A stretch of DNA of 64,000 bases from Ligustrum vulgare (lineage: Eukaryota > Streptophyta > Magnoliopsida > Lamiales > Oleaceae), in the NCBI GenBank assembly GCA_963555705.1, contig OY743177.1, positions 1,054,001-1,118,000 of the forward strand. Direction: 5' to 3'. The notes beneath the pieces are model-generated. The model made no database searches and was not told the DNA's origin. It was given only the letters and a program-made list of their open reading frames with translations. The position numbers were made by a program, and so were the translations under genes. Shown one piece after another: positions 43,219 to 55,462 of the stretch (position 1 is the first letter of the stretch; each line of letters starts with the position of its first letter).

Positions 43219-46121
43219 CTTGTCCATTAGATTGTGGGTGATGAGGTGTTGAGAACTACTTTCTAATGCGGAGGTTGTCGCAAAAAGTTTTGAATCTTTA
43301 ATTGTCAAATTGCCCTGCCATTATCTGTAACTATAGAATGAGGAATTCCGAAACGATGTATAATTGATTTCCAAATAAAATATGTGGTTTTATGTTCAGT
43401 AATTTTCACCAAGGGCTCAGCTTCAGCCCACTTAGTGAAATAATCTACAGCAACAATCGCTTATTTGCTACCCCCTTTTATGTTTGGTAGGGAACCAAAT
43501 CCACTCCCCACTTCGCGAAAGGCCAATCACTGACAACAGAGATCAATTCTATCATTGGGGCGAACCTTTGGAACTGATCACATTTTCGGACAAATTCAAT
43601 TGAATCTTTTTTTAGAGTGAGCCAAAAATACTCTTGCTTGATAATTTTGAAGGCAAGGGCCTGTCCCCAGGCATGATTTCCACATACCCTTGAATGAACT
43701 TCTTTCAACGAATAACTTGCCTCTTCTTCATTTAAGCATTTTAACAATGGCGATGAGAACCCTCTTTTGTAAAGTTCTTCACCGATGAGAGTGTATCAAG
43801 CTGATTTGATTCTCAACTTCCTGGCTTCATTACAATTCGAAGGACCTTTACCGCACTTTATAAACGAAATTATTTCATCCATCCATGAGGGCTTTAGATC
43901 CACCTGCACGATAATGTTCACCTCTAAATTCAGTGCAGAAGCAAAAATTGTTCCAACTGGTATACATTCGAGATCCTCTATCCATGGACTGGTGGTCAAT
44001 CGAGCCAAGGCATCTGCTTGGCTATTCCATGATCTGGGTATTTGTACTATTCTCATGAATTCGAACTATTTGAGTTCTCTCATGACAACCCGGTGATATG
44101 CTGCCATCTTTTCATCTTTTATGTAGTAATTTCCTTAGATTTGATTTACCACCAACTGAGAATCATTGTGTATTATGATCCGATTCACTTTCATAGCTTT
44201 TTTCATCTCCAATCCTATGATCAGGACTTCATACTCGACTTCATTGTTCGTTGCCCTGAAATCAAAGCGAAAAGATCAGCAATAATGATAGTTGTCCAGG
44301 CTGATCAACACATTCCTTGCTCCAGCTCTCTGATTGGTGGATGATCCATCGACAAAAAGTCTCCAAGTTGCTTCTTCTTTATTGCTTAAAAGAAAGGCCT
44401 ACATTTATTGGATGACCGTGAATAACCGGTTTAGTGCTGCTACTCTTCCTATTAGGCTCTAAACTTCCTTCACTTTTTCTGATACCTTCATGTCTATGAT
44501 TTATAGTATTTTTTCAGGATTTTCTTTGATTCCTCTTTGATTTACTATATATCCCAAGAATCTTCTAGATCCGACTCCAAAAGAGCACTTTTCGGGTTCA
44601 ATTTCATGCGTTATGACCTCAAGATGTCTAACATTTCATTTAGATGCTTGATGTGGTCCGTAGATTAGATGCTCTTTACCAACATATCATCTCCATAAAC
44701 TTCCATGGTTTCCCCGATTAGATCTTTGAACATTGAATTCACTAGTTGCTGGTAAGTGACTTCAACATTCTTTGACCCAAAAGGCATCATCTTGTAACAA
44801 TATAAGCCTCTGTCCATCATGAAGGAAGTGTGTTCCTCGTCCTCTTATTTCATTGAGATATGATTATATCTGGAATAAGCATCCATGAAACTTAGAAGTT
44901 GGTGCCCTACTATTGCACCAACAATTTGGACAATTCTGGGAAGTGAGAAACTGTCCTTTGGGCAAGCTCTATTCATGTCTGAATAATCGATGCTCAATCT
45001 CCATGTCCCATTACTTTTCTTTAGTAAGACAGGGTTTGCTATCTAGGTAGGATAATATGATTCTCATATGAACCCATTGCTGAGTAACTTTACCACCTCC
45101 TTTGCCAATGCCTCGTATCTTTCAGGATTGAGGGCTCTTCGTTTCTTCCTTATTGGCATGATATTTGGGTTAACATGAAGGCTATGACAAGAATTCTTAG
45201 GGTCTATTCCCTCAACATCGAAGTGAGTCCAAGCGAAAACGTCCATATTGTTTTTTAGGAAGTCAATCAGATCGGTCCTAACCGGTTCTTTCAGATCTTA
45301 TCCTATTCTAAACTCTACTTCGGGTATTTCTTTATCTACTTGGATAATGTCCAATTCTTCAACTGATCCTGAGCATCTTTTGGTCTCTGCGCCCCTAGGA
45401 TCTAACGTCTGAAGTTCTCCAATCCATTCTTTCTCCTTTCCTACTACTTGAATATTTCTAGTTGCAAAGTTCAAATTACATTCCCTTGAAGATCTCTAAT
45501 CTCCCCTTATAATTGCCACTCCATGTCGCGTAGGAAACTTCAACCAGTAAAGAAATTTCTCCTTTGGGCTGGATATAATCTCCGGTAAATCCTTGTAATT
45601 TCGCTTGTCTTGGCCTTATGTGTTTTGGATCCTCCCTCATTCTGCAAAAACTTTCCCATTATATAACATTTACAAAGCTTCCATCATCTACCAGAGCCCT
45701 ATGAATTTTTATACCACAAATCGACATGTTAAATGACTAGGGCATCCATATGAGGTTAAATTATTCCCCTGGGACCCTCTCGCCGAAACTAAATGATTCT
45801 GAATAGCCTGGTTCGATCACTTGTGTGCAGATCTGATAACTGCTTCTAGCTTCTCTAATAATTTCACGTCTGTTACGCTTCGAACCTATTTGATTTTGAT
45901 TTCCACTGAGTAGGATATGAATTTCTTTAGGTTAACCTTTGTTTGCCTCCCTTGCTGCCCATTGGGGTGAATCTCATCCAGACTTTGTAGATGTCTTCTC
46001 GGTTACAGTGTGTTGCGACACGTATTCCCGAAGACTTCCATTTTATCAATTTACCAATTTCAAACCTTAGGTCTCTGCAATCATCAATGTTATGTCCAGC
46101 TGAGCGAAGGTATTTACAATA
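43219..46121 (-). pseudogene. Tat-type pol pseudogene: protease to RT, RNase H and integrase core
   Basis: Minus strand, badly broken but readable in pieces. RT with ACPKDSFSLP, GLYCYKMMPFG, and YGDDM where YVDDM is expected (about 45200-44600). A second, archaeal-type RNase H with NEVEYE and HNDSQLVV (about 44260-44130), then PRSWNSQADALARL (44050-43990). Integrase His2Cys2 finger (HSRVCGNH...CDQF, about 43700-43570). Integrase core with Asp in VDYFTKWAEAEPL, Asp in VTDNG, and Glu in GQVE at the very edge of the solo LTR. The second RNase H and the motifs point to the Tat lineage. Confidence 0.85.
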
Positions 46122-46889
46122 CTAGCACTGGTCCAAATACGCTAATGGTTTAGCTGGAGGAATGAGATTCTTGTCTATTATATTCATGAAAATGGTCTCA
46201 ACGAAAATGTTGAGAGGAGTGGATTTGTGACTGTGGTCGTTAAATGGATGGAAATGATTAGACGACCTAAAGTCTCTTCTTTTTTCGAAATTCTTTTTTG
46301 TTTCTTCTTTCGGATCTTTATCTCTCTTTTTACTCCCTCGATTGGTTTGTTCTTTAGTTTGTTCCCCTGAACCAAAAGCCTCTTTTGCACTGATAGACTT
46401 TTCAACTCGGTGTAAGAATTCTTGATAAGTCTGCAAGCCATCCTCATGTAGTGACCACCAAAATCTTGTCTCCGGAATCAATCCTGATAATACTGCCATT
46501 AGCAACGCATCATCCGATATCTTTTCCATTCTCATAAATTGGTGATTGAATCGACTTAAGTAACTTTTCAAAGATTCCGTTTTGTCTTGTATAATAGTTA
46601 TCAAACTCTCATTTGGTGTGGTAGGAATTTTTGGATCCCATAAACTGTTTTAAGAACTGAGAACTCAATTGGGTCCAATTTGAGATAGAATGTTGAGTCA
46701 AATTCTGGAACGACCGTTGTGCGTGATCACCTAATGTAAGAGGGAACATCTACATACGATTGCATCATTTGCACCTTGCAATTCCATCCAAGACATACTA
46801 GTCCAAATGAGATATAGGATCAGTTTCTCTGTTATATCCCGTTAGGTGATGCATTTTCAACTTACTGGGTAGTGGTTGGTTAGGAATTG
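46122..46889 (-). pseudogene. Tat-type gag pseudogene
   Basis: Minus strand. A 160-codon open stretch (46604-46122) holds ESLKSYLSRFNHQF, typical of Tat Gag, then a basic tail. Downstream is a remnant zinc knuckle, YCKYLRSAGHNIDDC, whose first His is lost. Upstream frames to 46889 look like the Gag N-terminal half with stops. The gene is cut at 46889 by the element at 46890, so its start lies to the right of the window. Confidence 0.8.
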
Positions 46890-47770
46890 TGATGTGATCC
46901 AGACCACGAACACAAGCCCGCACAAAGATCCATTGAAGATCAAAGGAGGACCGATGGCTCGACTGCAAACAAAGAGGGCCAACGAAGCAATGGACAAGCT
47001 AGTGCAAGAAACAATGGCCAAAACAATGTTCGTGTCGTCAAAAGAAGCAAGTTCCATGTTGGGACCAAGCCAAAACGATGAGTGGACCAACCTCGTTCAA
47101 GCCGTCGAAGAAAATTGCAAAGTTTCAAAATTCACGGCCGTAACCCGTAATTCTTACGGCTGTGAAGAGCTCACTGCTGAAAATTGAGAATTTGAAGAAA
47201 TTGGACTTACGGCCGTAATGCATATTTGTCACGGCCGTAACGCAGCCTCGGATCAAAAACAAGATTTTCAGAAAATATAAATTACGACCGTAAATATTTA
47301 TCTCACGGCTGTAACTGTTAAACAGAAACAAGGTTACGGCCGTAAGGGAGTTAGTCACAGCCGTAAAAGCCTATACGCGTGAATTTTAGGGTTTTATTTA
47401 TTTCCTTATTTTTAGGTAGTTGTTTCCTTGTTTAATTAGAACTCTTAACCTAGATTTTGACCCTATTTATAGGGATGTAATTTTCATTATTCAATACACA
47501 ACTTTGATATTATAATTGAGATGCTATTTTGCTTTCATATTCTTATTCTTCATTGAATAAAATCCGAACTTGCGAGTTAATCTTGTTTGTTCAAATCTTG
47601 GGTGAGATTTACTTTTATTGTGATCAAGAGGTCAGCATATCTATTGATTGTGTTGGTTGCTTGGTTCAATTAATTTGAATCAATCTCTAAATCGTGGTTC
47701 TTTGGCGTTCTTGGGTCGATTCCAATAATTTGTGGGTTGCGTAGCTACAATTTCTACGTGGTTTGCATCA
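46890..47770 (+). repeat. 5' LTR (881 bp) of the gag-pol element
   Basis: TGATGTGATCC...GCATCA. Palindrome array of four pairs (47130-47368), then CTATTTATAG (47463-47472) as TATA-like box. A reading frame (to 47187) runs through the first 300 bp and corresponds to the end of pol, which reads into the LTR at the 3' end of the element. Confidence 0.92.
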
Positions 47771-47772
47771 TC

Positions 47773-47784
47773 TGGTATCAGAGT
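47773..47784 (+). other. Primer-binding site, initiator-Met tRNA type
   Basis: TGGTATCAGAGT, two bases after the LTR end. Only the last base differs from the usual TGGTATCAGAGC. Confidence 0.9.
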
Positions 47785-48351
47785 TTAGGCTCCAAAAATC
47801 AAGGTTATATCTTTGTTTTGTTTTCTTGAGTCTTCTTTAATCTTGTTCTTCGTGTTCTTCCAGTTTTTGAGTCTTTAATCAAAAAGTTTCACAAAAAAAA
47901 ATAAAAAATTCAATAGTCGTTATTTCCTTCGTTTGTTATCCAAATTAAATTTCGTTTGTTTCGTCTTCCTCGAAGTTGAATTTTCGAGAAATCTGAAAAA
48001 AAAAAAACGAAAATTCTCAGTCCAATAAAAATTGTTGATATTTGATTTCAAGAATTATTTTCTTGAAACAATCTTAGTTTCCATAAAAGTGTCAAGTTCT
48101 ATATCGAGTGAAATTCCATTATCTAAAGGTCTTCTTCAAGTTTTCCAAACAGTTCATAAAATTCTCACTCTTACTCGATTTGAGTCATTCGGGCTTAAAC
48201 TTGTTTGAGTTCGGGTTCGTTCTTTGAAGCAATTGGGGTGAAAGCCATTGAGTGGAAAAAGGCAGAGAGGTGAGATCAATAGAGGGTAAAAGCCAAATTT
48301 GAGTGATGCACGAGCGAAATACACGTGAGGCATAAAATATTTAGTTTTAGA

Positions 48352-49373
48352 ATGTTTGCACAATCTTCTACTACAAAAAACAACGATCGAGCTAACATGA
48401 CGGAAGAGATGGTACAACGGTTTGAGCGGTTGTTTGGGGATGTGTTAGGTAGATTATACAGGCTTGAGCAACCTCGGGAAGTGCCTAATGCCCGTAGGCA
48501 AGGTGGGCAAGGTCGTAGAGTAGAGGGGATCGATGAGAATGAAGAAGGTAGTGATTTTGATGATGGGGCAATTGTGGATATAGTAGTAAGGCATGGAAGA
48601 AGGGATAGAGACTTTGGTGGCGATAGGATGGATGGTAGTATGAGCAACATCAAAATGACAATTCCGTCATTCAAGGGTAGGAGTGATCCGGAAGCATACC
48701 TAGAATGGGAGAAGAAGATGGAATTAATTTTCAATTGCTACACTTATTCGGAAGAGAAAAAGGTTAAGGTAGCTGTACTTGAATTCTCAGATTACGCTAT
48801 TACTTGGTGGGATCAATTGGTGACTTCTAGGAGGAGGAATCGCGAGAGACCCATTAGTACTTGGGATGAATTAAAAGCTATCATGAGAAAGAGGTTCGTT
48901 CCTAGTCATTACCATCGGGAGCTTCATCAAAAATTACAAAGTCTATACCAAGGATCAAAGAGTGTGGAGGATTATCATAAGGAGATGGAGATGTTGATGA
49001 TTAGAGCTAATGTAGAAGAGGATAGGGAGGCTACGATGGCTCAATTTTTGAATGGGTTGAATAGGGATATAGCTAATGTGGTAGAACTACAACATTATTT
49101 GGAGATGGAAGATATGCTGCACATGGCTATAAAGGTGGAGAAGCAAATAAAGAAAAAGGGAACAACAAGGTATCAATCTGGTTCTAATTCTTCTTGGAAG
49201 TCGAAGTGGGATAGTAAAGGAGATGGGACTGTTTCTAAAGGGAAGTTTGAAGCACCAAAAGGGAAGTTTGAACAAGCTAATAAACTCGTACCTAAATGGG
49301 AGCCTCAACCATCTAGGAGTAGAGACATTCAATGCTTCAAATGTTTGAGGAGAGGACATGTGGCATCTCAATG
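48352..49373 (+). pseudogene. gag of the Ty3/gypsy element, split by an insertion
   Basis: An open frame from Met at 48352 (an in-frame Met at 48325 is also possible). It holds the retrotransposon Gag domain, with PSFKGRSDPEAYLEWEKKME at about residues 103-122, AITWWDQL, RFVPSHYHREL and QSLYQGSKSVEDYHKEME. A basic region follows, then a zinc knuckle CFKCLRRGHVASQC (CX2CX4HX4C). The 49374-60329 element inserted inside the last Cys codon of the knuckle; the frame resumes at 60335. No other stop is seen in this part, so Gag was intact when hit. Confidence 0.9.
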
Positions 49374-52232
49374 TGTAGCGACCGAAAAAAATTTCAAACT
49401 TAAAAGACTTGTTTTACCAAACTTGTCGCTACGACTCTCCAACTTTAACAATTGTTATCTAAAAATCAGCGCTCTCGTCCTGTCATATTAGTTATTTTAA
49501 GATTTTAAGAAAAGAAATTTAAATTCGTTTAAATCTTTAAGTCCAAATTTCGACTTTAAATTTGTCTCAATTTCATCCTTCATTTTTAAAGTTCAATGGG
49601 GAAGACCTGGTAGTGATGAAACTACCTGGTTCAAGAAAGAAGAAATTTTGATCAAGTATCCAATTATTTTAAATTAAGAAAATTTTAAATTTCGAGGACG
49701 AAATTATTTTAAGGTGGTAGGGTTGTAGCGATCAAGAATTTTCTGTGACTTATTTAAATATTATTTAAAACGTGTCTCTACGACTTTACCTACTTATTTT
49801 AAACACAATTTCGTTTAACCAATTTAAGTTAAAATTTAAATTATTTAAATTTATCGTAGTTCAATTTCAATTTTTGAAATTCAAATTATTTTAAATCCAA
49901 AATATTTTATCTCCAATTTAAATTCATTCTCAAATTTTTATTTATTTTTAAAATCCCCAATTCACATTCATTTTAATTCCAAAATTTCCTCCCCAACTTC
50001 CATTTTCATATTCAGCACATTTCTTTCCCATCATCATCACCCCAAATTCTCAGAAATTTCTCCCAATCAGATATCTGTCCTAATTTCCATTTTCAGCCCC
50101 AAAATCATTCCCCTGCTTGCCGAAACTGATCACTCATCAATCCCATAATTCTTTCCCAGTTCCCTCAATCTTTCCCCTCATTCTAGCCTACACTATATCA
50201 TTTTCAATTCCCAAATTTGCAGTCAATCAATTTCTGCTATCATCATCCCCATCAACCAATCTGCTATGCCACTACAATAAACCAGCCACTGCCCAAGTTT
50301 TCAAGCAACAGCCGTCTCTCCATCAAGCCAAACCAATCTGTTTCATCACCTTCACCAACAAACTGCCAAGCTGAATTTCTCTGCACATCACCACTGCCCA
50401 GCCAACCTAATCACCAACTCCAATCCAGCCACCGCAACCACCATCATTCAAATGGCAACCAACAATGAATCGATTTCAATTTCCATTTCCAGCAATTTCC
50501 ATTTCAAGATTTAAACCACCAGTTAACCAATTCATCAAGCAGCCATCATCTGAATCAAACTTCCATTGTCTGCAATTCAACGAATCACCACCAAATTTGC
50601 AGATCACCAATTCAATCATAGACCACCGAGTCATCAGCCCAACTCCCCTGCAACTTTAACTGCTCAACACCACCATCACCGCAGACACAGTAATCATCTG
50701 CACTACTCAACCGGCCAAGAACCACCACTGTTGCCAACCGTCTGCAACCACAATCCAAACATCACTGCAGAACCTCAATCTCAAAGCCATAACCAAAATC
50801 CCCAATTCAACACCACATCACCTAATCCAATTTCGAACCCTCCATAACCGGAAGCCCACCCCAATCAACCACAAATAAAACCCAAACCTCAGAAATAGAA
50901 GAAGTATAGAACTTTACCTTGACCTCATGACCATATTCACCGGTTTTTCACCGGAGAAATCACAATCCAAGCCGCGATTTTCCCTCTCTGTGTCGCATCA
51001 AACTCGCACTTGAAACCCTAATATTCAACCCCCATCCCTTGCCGCCGTCCGCCACTACCTGCCGGGGACGTTGCGCCGGCATACCGCCGGCTGTAGCACC
51101 GGATTTCGCCGTCGGTCGCACCTCCTCCCTTCCACCTCTCTGATCGTGAATGGAGAAAGAGAGAGTATGAAATTGTTTTTAACATTTTGATTTTCAGGCT
51201 TTGCACTTTGGTCCTTAAGTTTGCAAAATGATTTTAATCAGTCCCTACAGTTTTAAAACTTATCATTTCAGACCCCAGTTTTAAAATAATCTAAAACAGT
51301 CCATGCAGTTTAAATATTTTAAATCTTAAGTTTCAAAAGTTATTATTTTAGTCACAAGATTTATGAACCATTTATTTCAGTCTCTGTCGATTTAATTCAT
51401 TTAATTATAAATCCCAAGTTTCAAAAAGTATTCATTTTAGTCCATCAATTTTCAAAGTATTCATTTTAGTCCCTCAACTTTCAAAACATCAATTTTAGTC
51501 CTCAAATTGTAAATTATCATTTTTAAACTATAAATTTCTAAAGACTAATTTAACTTATTGGCTAGACGAGGCGTACGGAGATTTAAAGGATTTAAGTCGT
51601 TTCCCACTCAACTTTGCACTCGACAAATTTAAAGTAGACTCGCCACCACTAATTGATTTATATTATAATTGCATGTGTTATGTGGATTTGTGTGATTTTA
51701 TGCTTAATTGCATGAGAAAAGAATATCTCTTTTGAGATAAAGAATTATGTTATGCTGGGCATAACTTATCTGCTAGCCAAGAAAAGAAAAGAATGTGTTC
51801 ATTTGCGTTCACTATGTGATGCCTATGAATAAGAAAAGAATGTCACTACATTATTTGCATAATTTCTTGTTCAATTATCTTGTAGATTAATTATTGGCGA
51901 TGAGTCTGCTGAGTATTTCATTTTTGAAATGCTCAACCCGTTATTTTAACAACTTTTGCAGATTTCGGAGACGATGGCGAGTGATGGGCAATGACGGCAA
52001 ATTACAAATTTATATTTTTTTAAAAGTCGTGAACTTTGAAATGATTATTTCATTTTATCAAGAATTGTCATTTTTACAAATTTGTACGAAAATACTTATT
52101 CCATTTGAATTATCGCTAAACTTTTATTCGATAAATGCGATATTTAATATTTAATCATTTTTCCGAAACAAAGTTTATTCAAGAATTTAGAAAAGTAACG
52201 TTCCCGCGCTCCTCGGAACTCGGGGCGTTACA
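49374..52232 (+). repeat. 5' LTR (2859 bp) of the Tekay-like element
   Basis: TGTAGCGACC...GGGGCGTTACA. The first 350 bp are a second LTR head plus a copy of the element's own pol end, stem-loop and PPT (49591-49723); a further LTR-like start TGTAGCGATC follows at 49724. 50100-50850 is Pro/Ser/Gln/His-coding low complexity; 51040-51130 is GC-rich. A GTAGCGAC/GTCGCTAC inverted repeat occupies 49375-49432. Confidence 0.93.
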
Positions 52233-52235
52233 GCA

Positions 52236-52247
52236 TGGTATCAGAGG
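52236..52247 (+). other. Primer-binding site, initiator-Met tRNA type
   Basis: TGGTATCAGAGG, three bases after the LTR end. The last base departs from the usual GC end. Confidence 0.8.
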
Positions 52248-55200
52248 GGGTCTACGTTTCTGTAGACTTACAAAAATTTTTTTTACAAAATAAGAAAATA
52301 ATTTTTCTAAAAATAATAGAAATAATGTTTTGACGACTTTTTGCCATTGCCATCATTTTCCACCAACTCCGAGGTAAAGAAGTTTACAATGTTTAAAGTT
52401 ATTTCAATATTTCGGATACTTATTTTACTGATTTATGAGAAGGAATGAAGAGAAAGAGAAAGAGAATTGTATCCGAATAAGAAAGAAAGAAATGAGTTTT
52501 TGAGCATAACGGAAAATTTTTTGAAAGAAAAGAAAAGAAAGAAAACGAGTGTTGAGCATAATGGGAATAATATGATTTAAGAATGATTTCAAAAATAATT
52601 TTTGTCCTCGAACTTGGAAATGATGAACCCTAACTGGATTTTGCATAATTGATTTTAGACATGACATCATTTACGAGAAGCCAACAGAGAGGATTAGACA
52701 ATATTTTCAGAATATCTAATAGCTAGCCAGTTTTATGAAGTTGTGAAGAAATGTTGAGATTATAAGTGATATGATTTTATTGAGACTTTTATGAGAAGAA
52801 TTATGAAATTAGAGGTTTAAAGATTTGGTTCATAGTTATTGAGAATTAAGAAATGGATATTGTGTTGAGTAAGTGAATTATTCCTCTATTTTGAGAGAAA
52901 TTTATTATGTAGTTTGGTCTTGTGATTAAATTTTGGGAATATGATTTGTGGCATATATTTATAAGTATGAGTAGTCTTTTGAGCCAACTAATGTATTGAA
53001 GGAAGTGAGATTTTGATATTGGAACCTATGATTTGAAATTGTTATGTTGAGGAATGATGAATTGATTTTCTGGGATATTTTTGGTGATATTGAAGTTTGT
53101 TGAAAATGTTGTCAATATATAAATCGTTGTGGTCAAATGTAGAGTTATTTATTATTGTTGGTTATGAAGTATATCTACGGATTGGATAAGTCCAAATTAT
53201 CAGGGAGACTCTGCCTAGAATTTTATCATCGAAAATTAAGAACATAATATGGTATGCAACCACTAAGGAAATTGAGGTTAGAATTGCAAGTTCATTTACA
53301 CCATAAGCGAAATTTAGTAAATGATAAGTTATATTTTGAAAGACGAGTGAAGACAAGTATTATGGCGTTATTGGGAAGAATCTTAATTATTCTTGGGAAC
53401 GAATTTATCACTAGTAAGGAACGATCACTTATATTGGAGATATTATAAATTATGAGGATAGGAGATAATACTGTTGATTTATTTTAGAAATTTGATCGGG
53501 TAGATATGTTAAAGATAAGCTGATGATATTATGTTGATTTGTGAATAATATGTTATTGGGTATACTACATAGAGAGAATATTCAGGTAATTGTTTTAATT
53601 ATTTTGGTGATATTTGGTGATAAGAAGTTTTAGAGATGACAAATTATTATGGTTTGATATGTTAGTAAAGATTTATTGAAATTTGGAGAGAATTTTTCAT
53701 GGATTTTGTAACGGGCTTACAGAGATTAGTGAAGAGACGTGATGTTATTTGGGTTAGTGAATAATGACTTAAGTATTCAGTAAATATTTCTTTATACAGT
53801 TTAAAGGCTAAGTTGAGAGTTTGCATTTTAGACCTCGGTGATAGTTAGGAAAACTATTTACCGTTTGTTGAAATTACATGTAATATGATTATTTGGAATA
53901 GTCAGTTATCATGAAGGAGAGATATTGAAAGTATTTTATAGTGAGATGCCTTAATGGAGTAAACATTTATTTAAAGTGAGAAATTGGAGACATGTGATTG
54001 AATGTTTGGGATTATGTGAGATTGATGATTGTCATAAGGACATTTGTATATAAAAGATACAATAGAAGATTTTAAGGAATAATGTGATTTTCTTAGGTTG
54101 AGAATTTAAGGTGATGATGTGTTGAGATGATGAAATAAGTTGACTTTCCATGAATAAGTTATGCTGTAATTGGTTCTAAGTGGAATTCAAAGAATGATGA
54201 ATCTCAGTCATGGAAAATAAATCAGGTTTCCTAGTAATTTGAATGATTCACTGATGTACGTTAAGTTTTCATTTATGATACTAGAAGATCATGAGAGAGA
54301 GAAAAAAAATTGTTGGGTGAAATTGATGAAAGAAAGTTTATCAAGTTCTAAATGTTGTACAAGAATTGATGAAGAAATGCATTTGATCAGAGAAAGTCTT
54401 AGGATTGATCATAACTGGAAACTTTGGAGATTTATATTGATGGTATTTTGTTTAGAAAATAAGAAATGAAATTTTATGTAATTGTCCTTGTAGAAAGAAT
54501 TTGTGGAAAATAGTGATAAGACTTCACAGTGATGACTTATTTTGGAGTGGTGTGCAGAAGAGTGACAATGGTAGAATCCAAGATTTATTAGTCTGAGAAA
54601 TTGATATATAATCTTAGTGAGCAGATTGATGCATAAGGTTCACGTGATAGGTATGATGGTTATTATATTGAAATCTTAGAGAGATTGATATGAATATTTG
54701 AGGTCATATGATACGATGATAAGTGGCAAGTTACATGATTAATACAAAATATGGTGACTAGACGGTTAAGGGATGTTATGGTTATTCTGTGAAGAATCGT
54801 GTGAATATATTGAGTCAATTGATCTCATTTTGATGGTTTATTGCATTATGGTGAAAAATATTACCTACGATTGAGAATTTTCATTTTGAGTCATAATATA
54901 TGGATTTATTTAAAGTTTTGGTAATGCAGTTTCGATTAATTATTATCGGTTGTACATTTGGGGTGAGTAAAGTATTTTGCTACGAAAATAGGAAACCGGA
55001 GAAGATCATTTGTGTGACTTTTACTTATAATGAGATTTTATCTTTGGGTTAAGCAAACTTGATGAGGAATCCTATATGATTTACAGAAGTCTCATTCAAT
55101 GGTGATAGACTTAATTAGAGTATTGTTCATAGTGTGACATGAATCGAAGTTTTGGGAGAACAGGGAAAATTGAATCTTGAACTTCAGATTTGGAAACTAG

Positions 55201-55457
55201 TGAGATTTCTTAAGTTTGAGAATAACATATCTGATCTGTATGATGCTTTAAGTTAGTATCTTAGCCCTCAGTTAGAATGAGTATGTGATACCGAGTACTT
55301 GATGCATGATTTAAAAGTATGGATTAAAGGATTTAAGTTTGAATTCTCCGATTTTGAAAAGGAAGTTTCAGTCGAACTTATAAATGATTTCGTTGGTACA
55401 TCTTTTCAGAAAGATTCTACCAAGTTTGAGTTTTGTACTCAATATTTTGGAATTGAT
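52248..55457 (+). other. Degenerate interior of the Tekay-like element
   Basis: About 3.2 kb where gag and most of pol should be. Short frames only, stops everywhere, no zinc knuckle, no YxDD and no HHCC finger that I can read. It is probably ancient pol-derived sequence that lost coding constraint before the last transposition. Confidence 0.5.
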
Positions 55458-55462
55458 ATCGC

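Noticed and set aside
48154..48734. Minus-strand ORFs opposite gag
   Set aside because: They are shadows of the plus-strand gag frame and show no recognisable domain.
50117..50847. Overlapping Pro/Ser/Gln/His-rich ORFs, repeated almost identically at 58214-58944
   Set aside because: They lie in the two LTRs of one element, overlap in several frames and are low complexity. The repetition reflects the LTR pair, not coding conservation.
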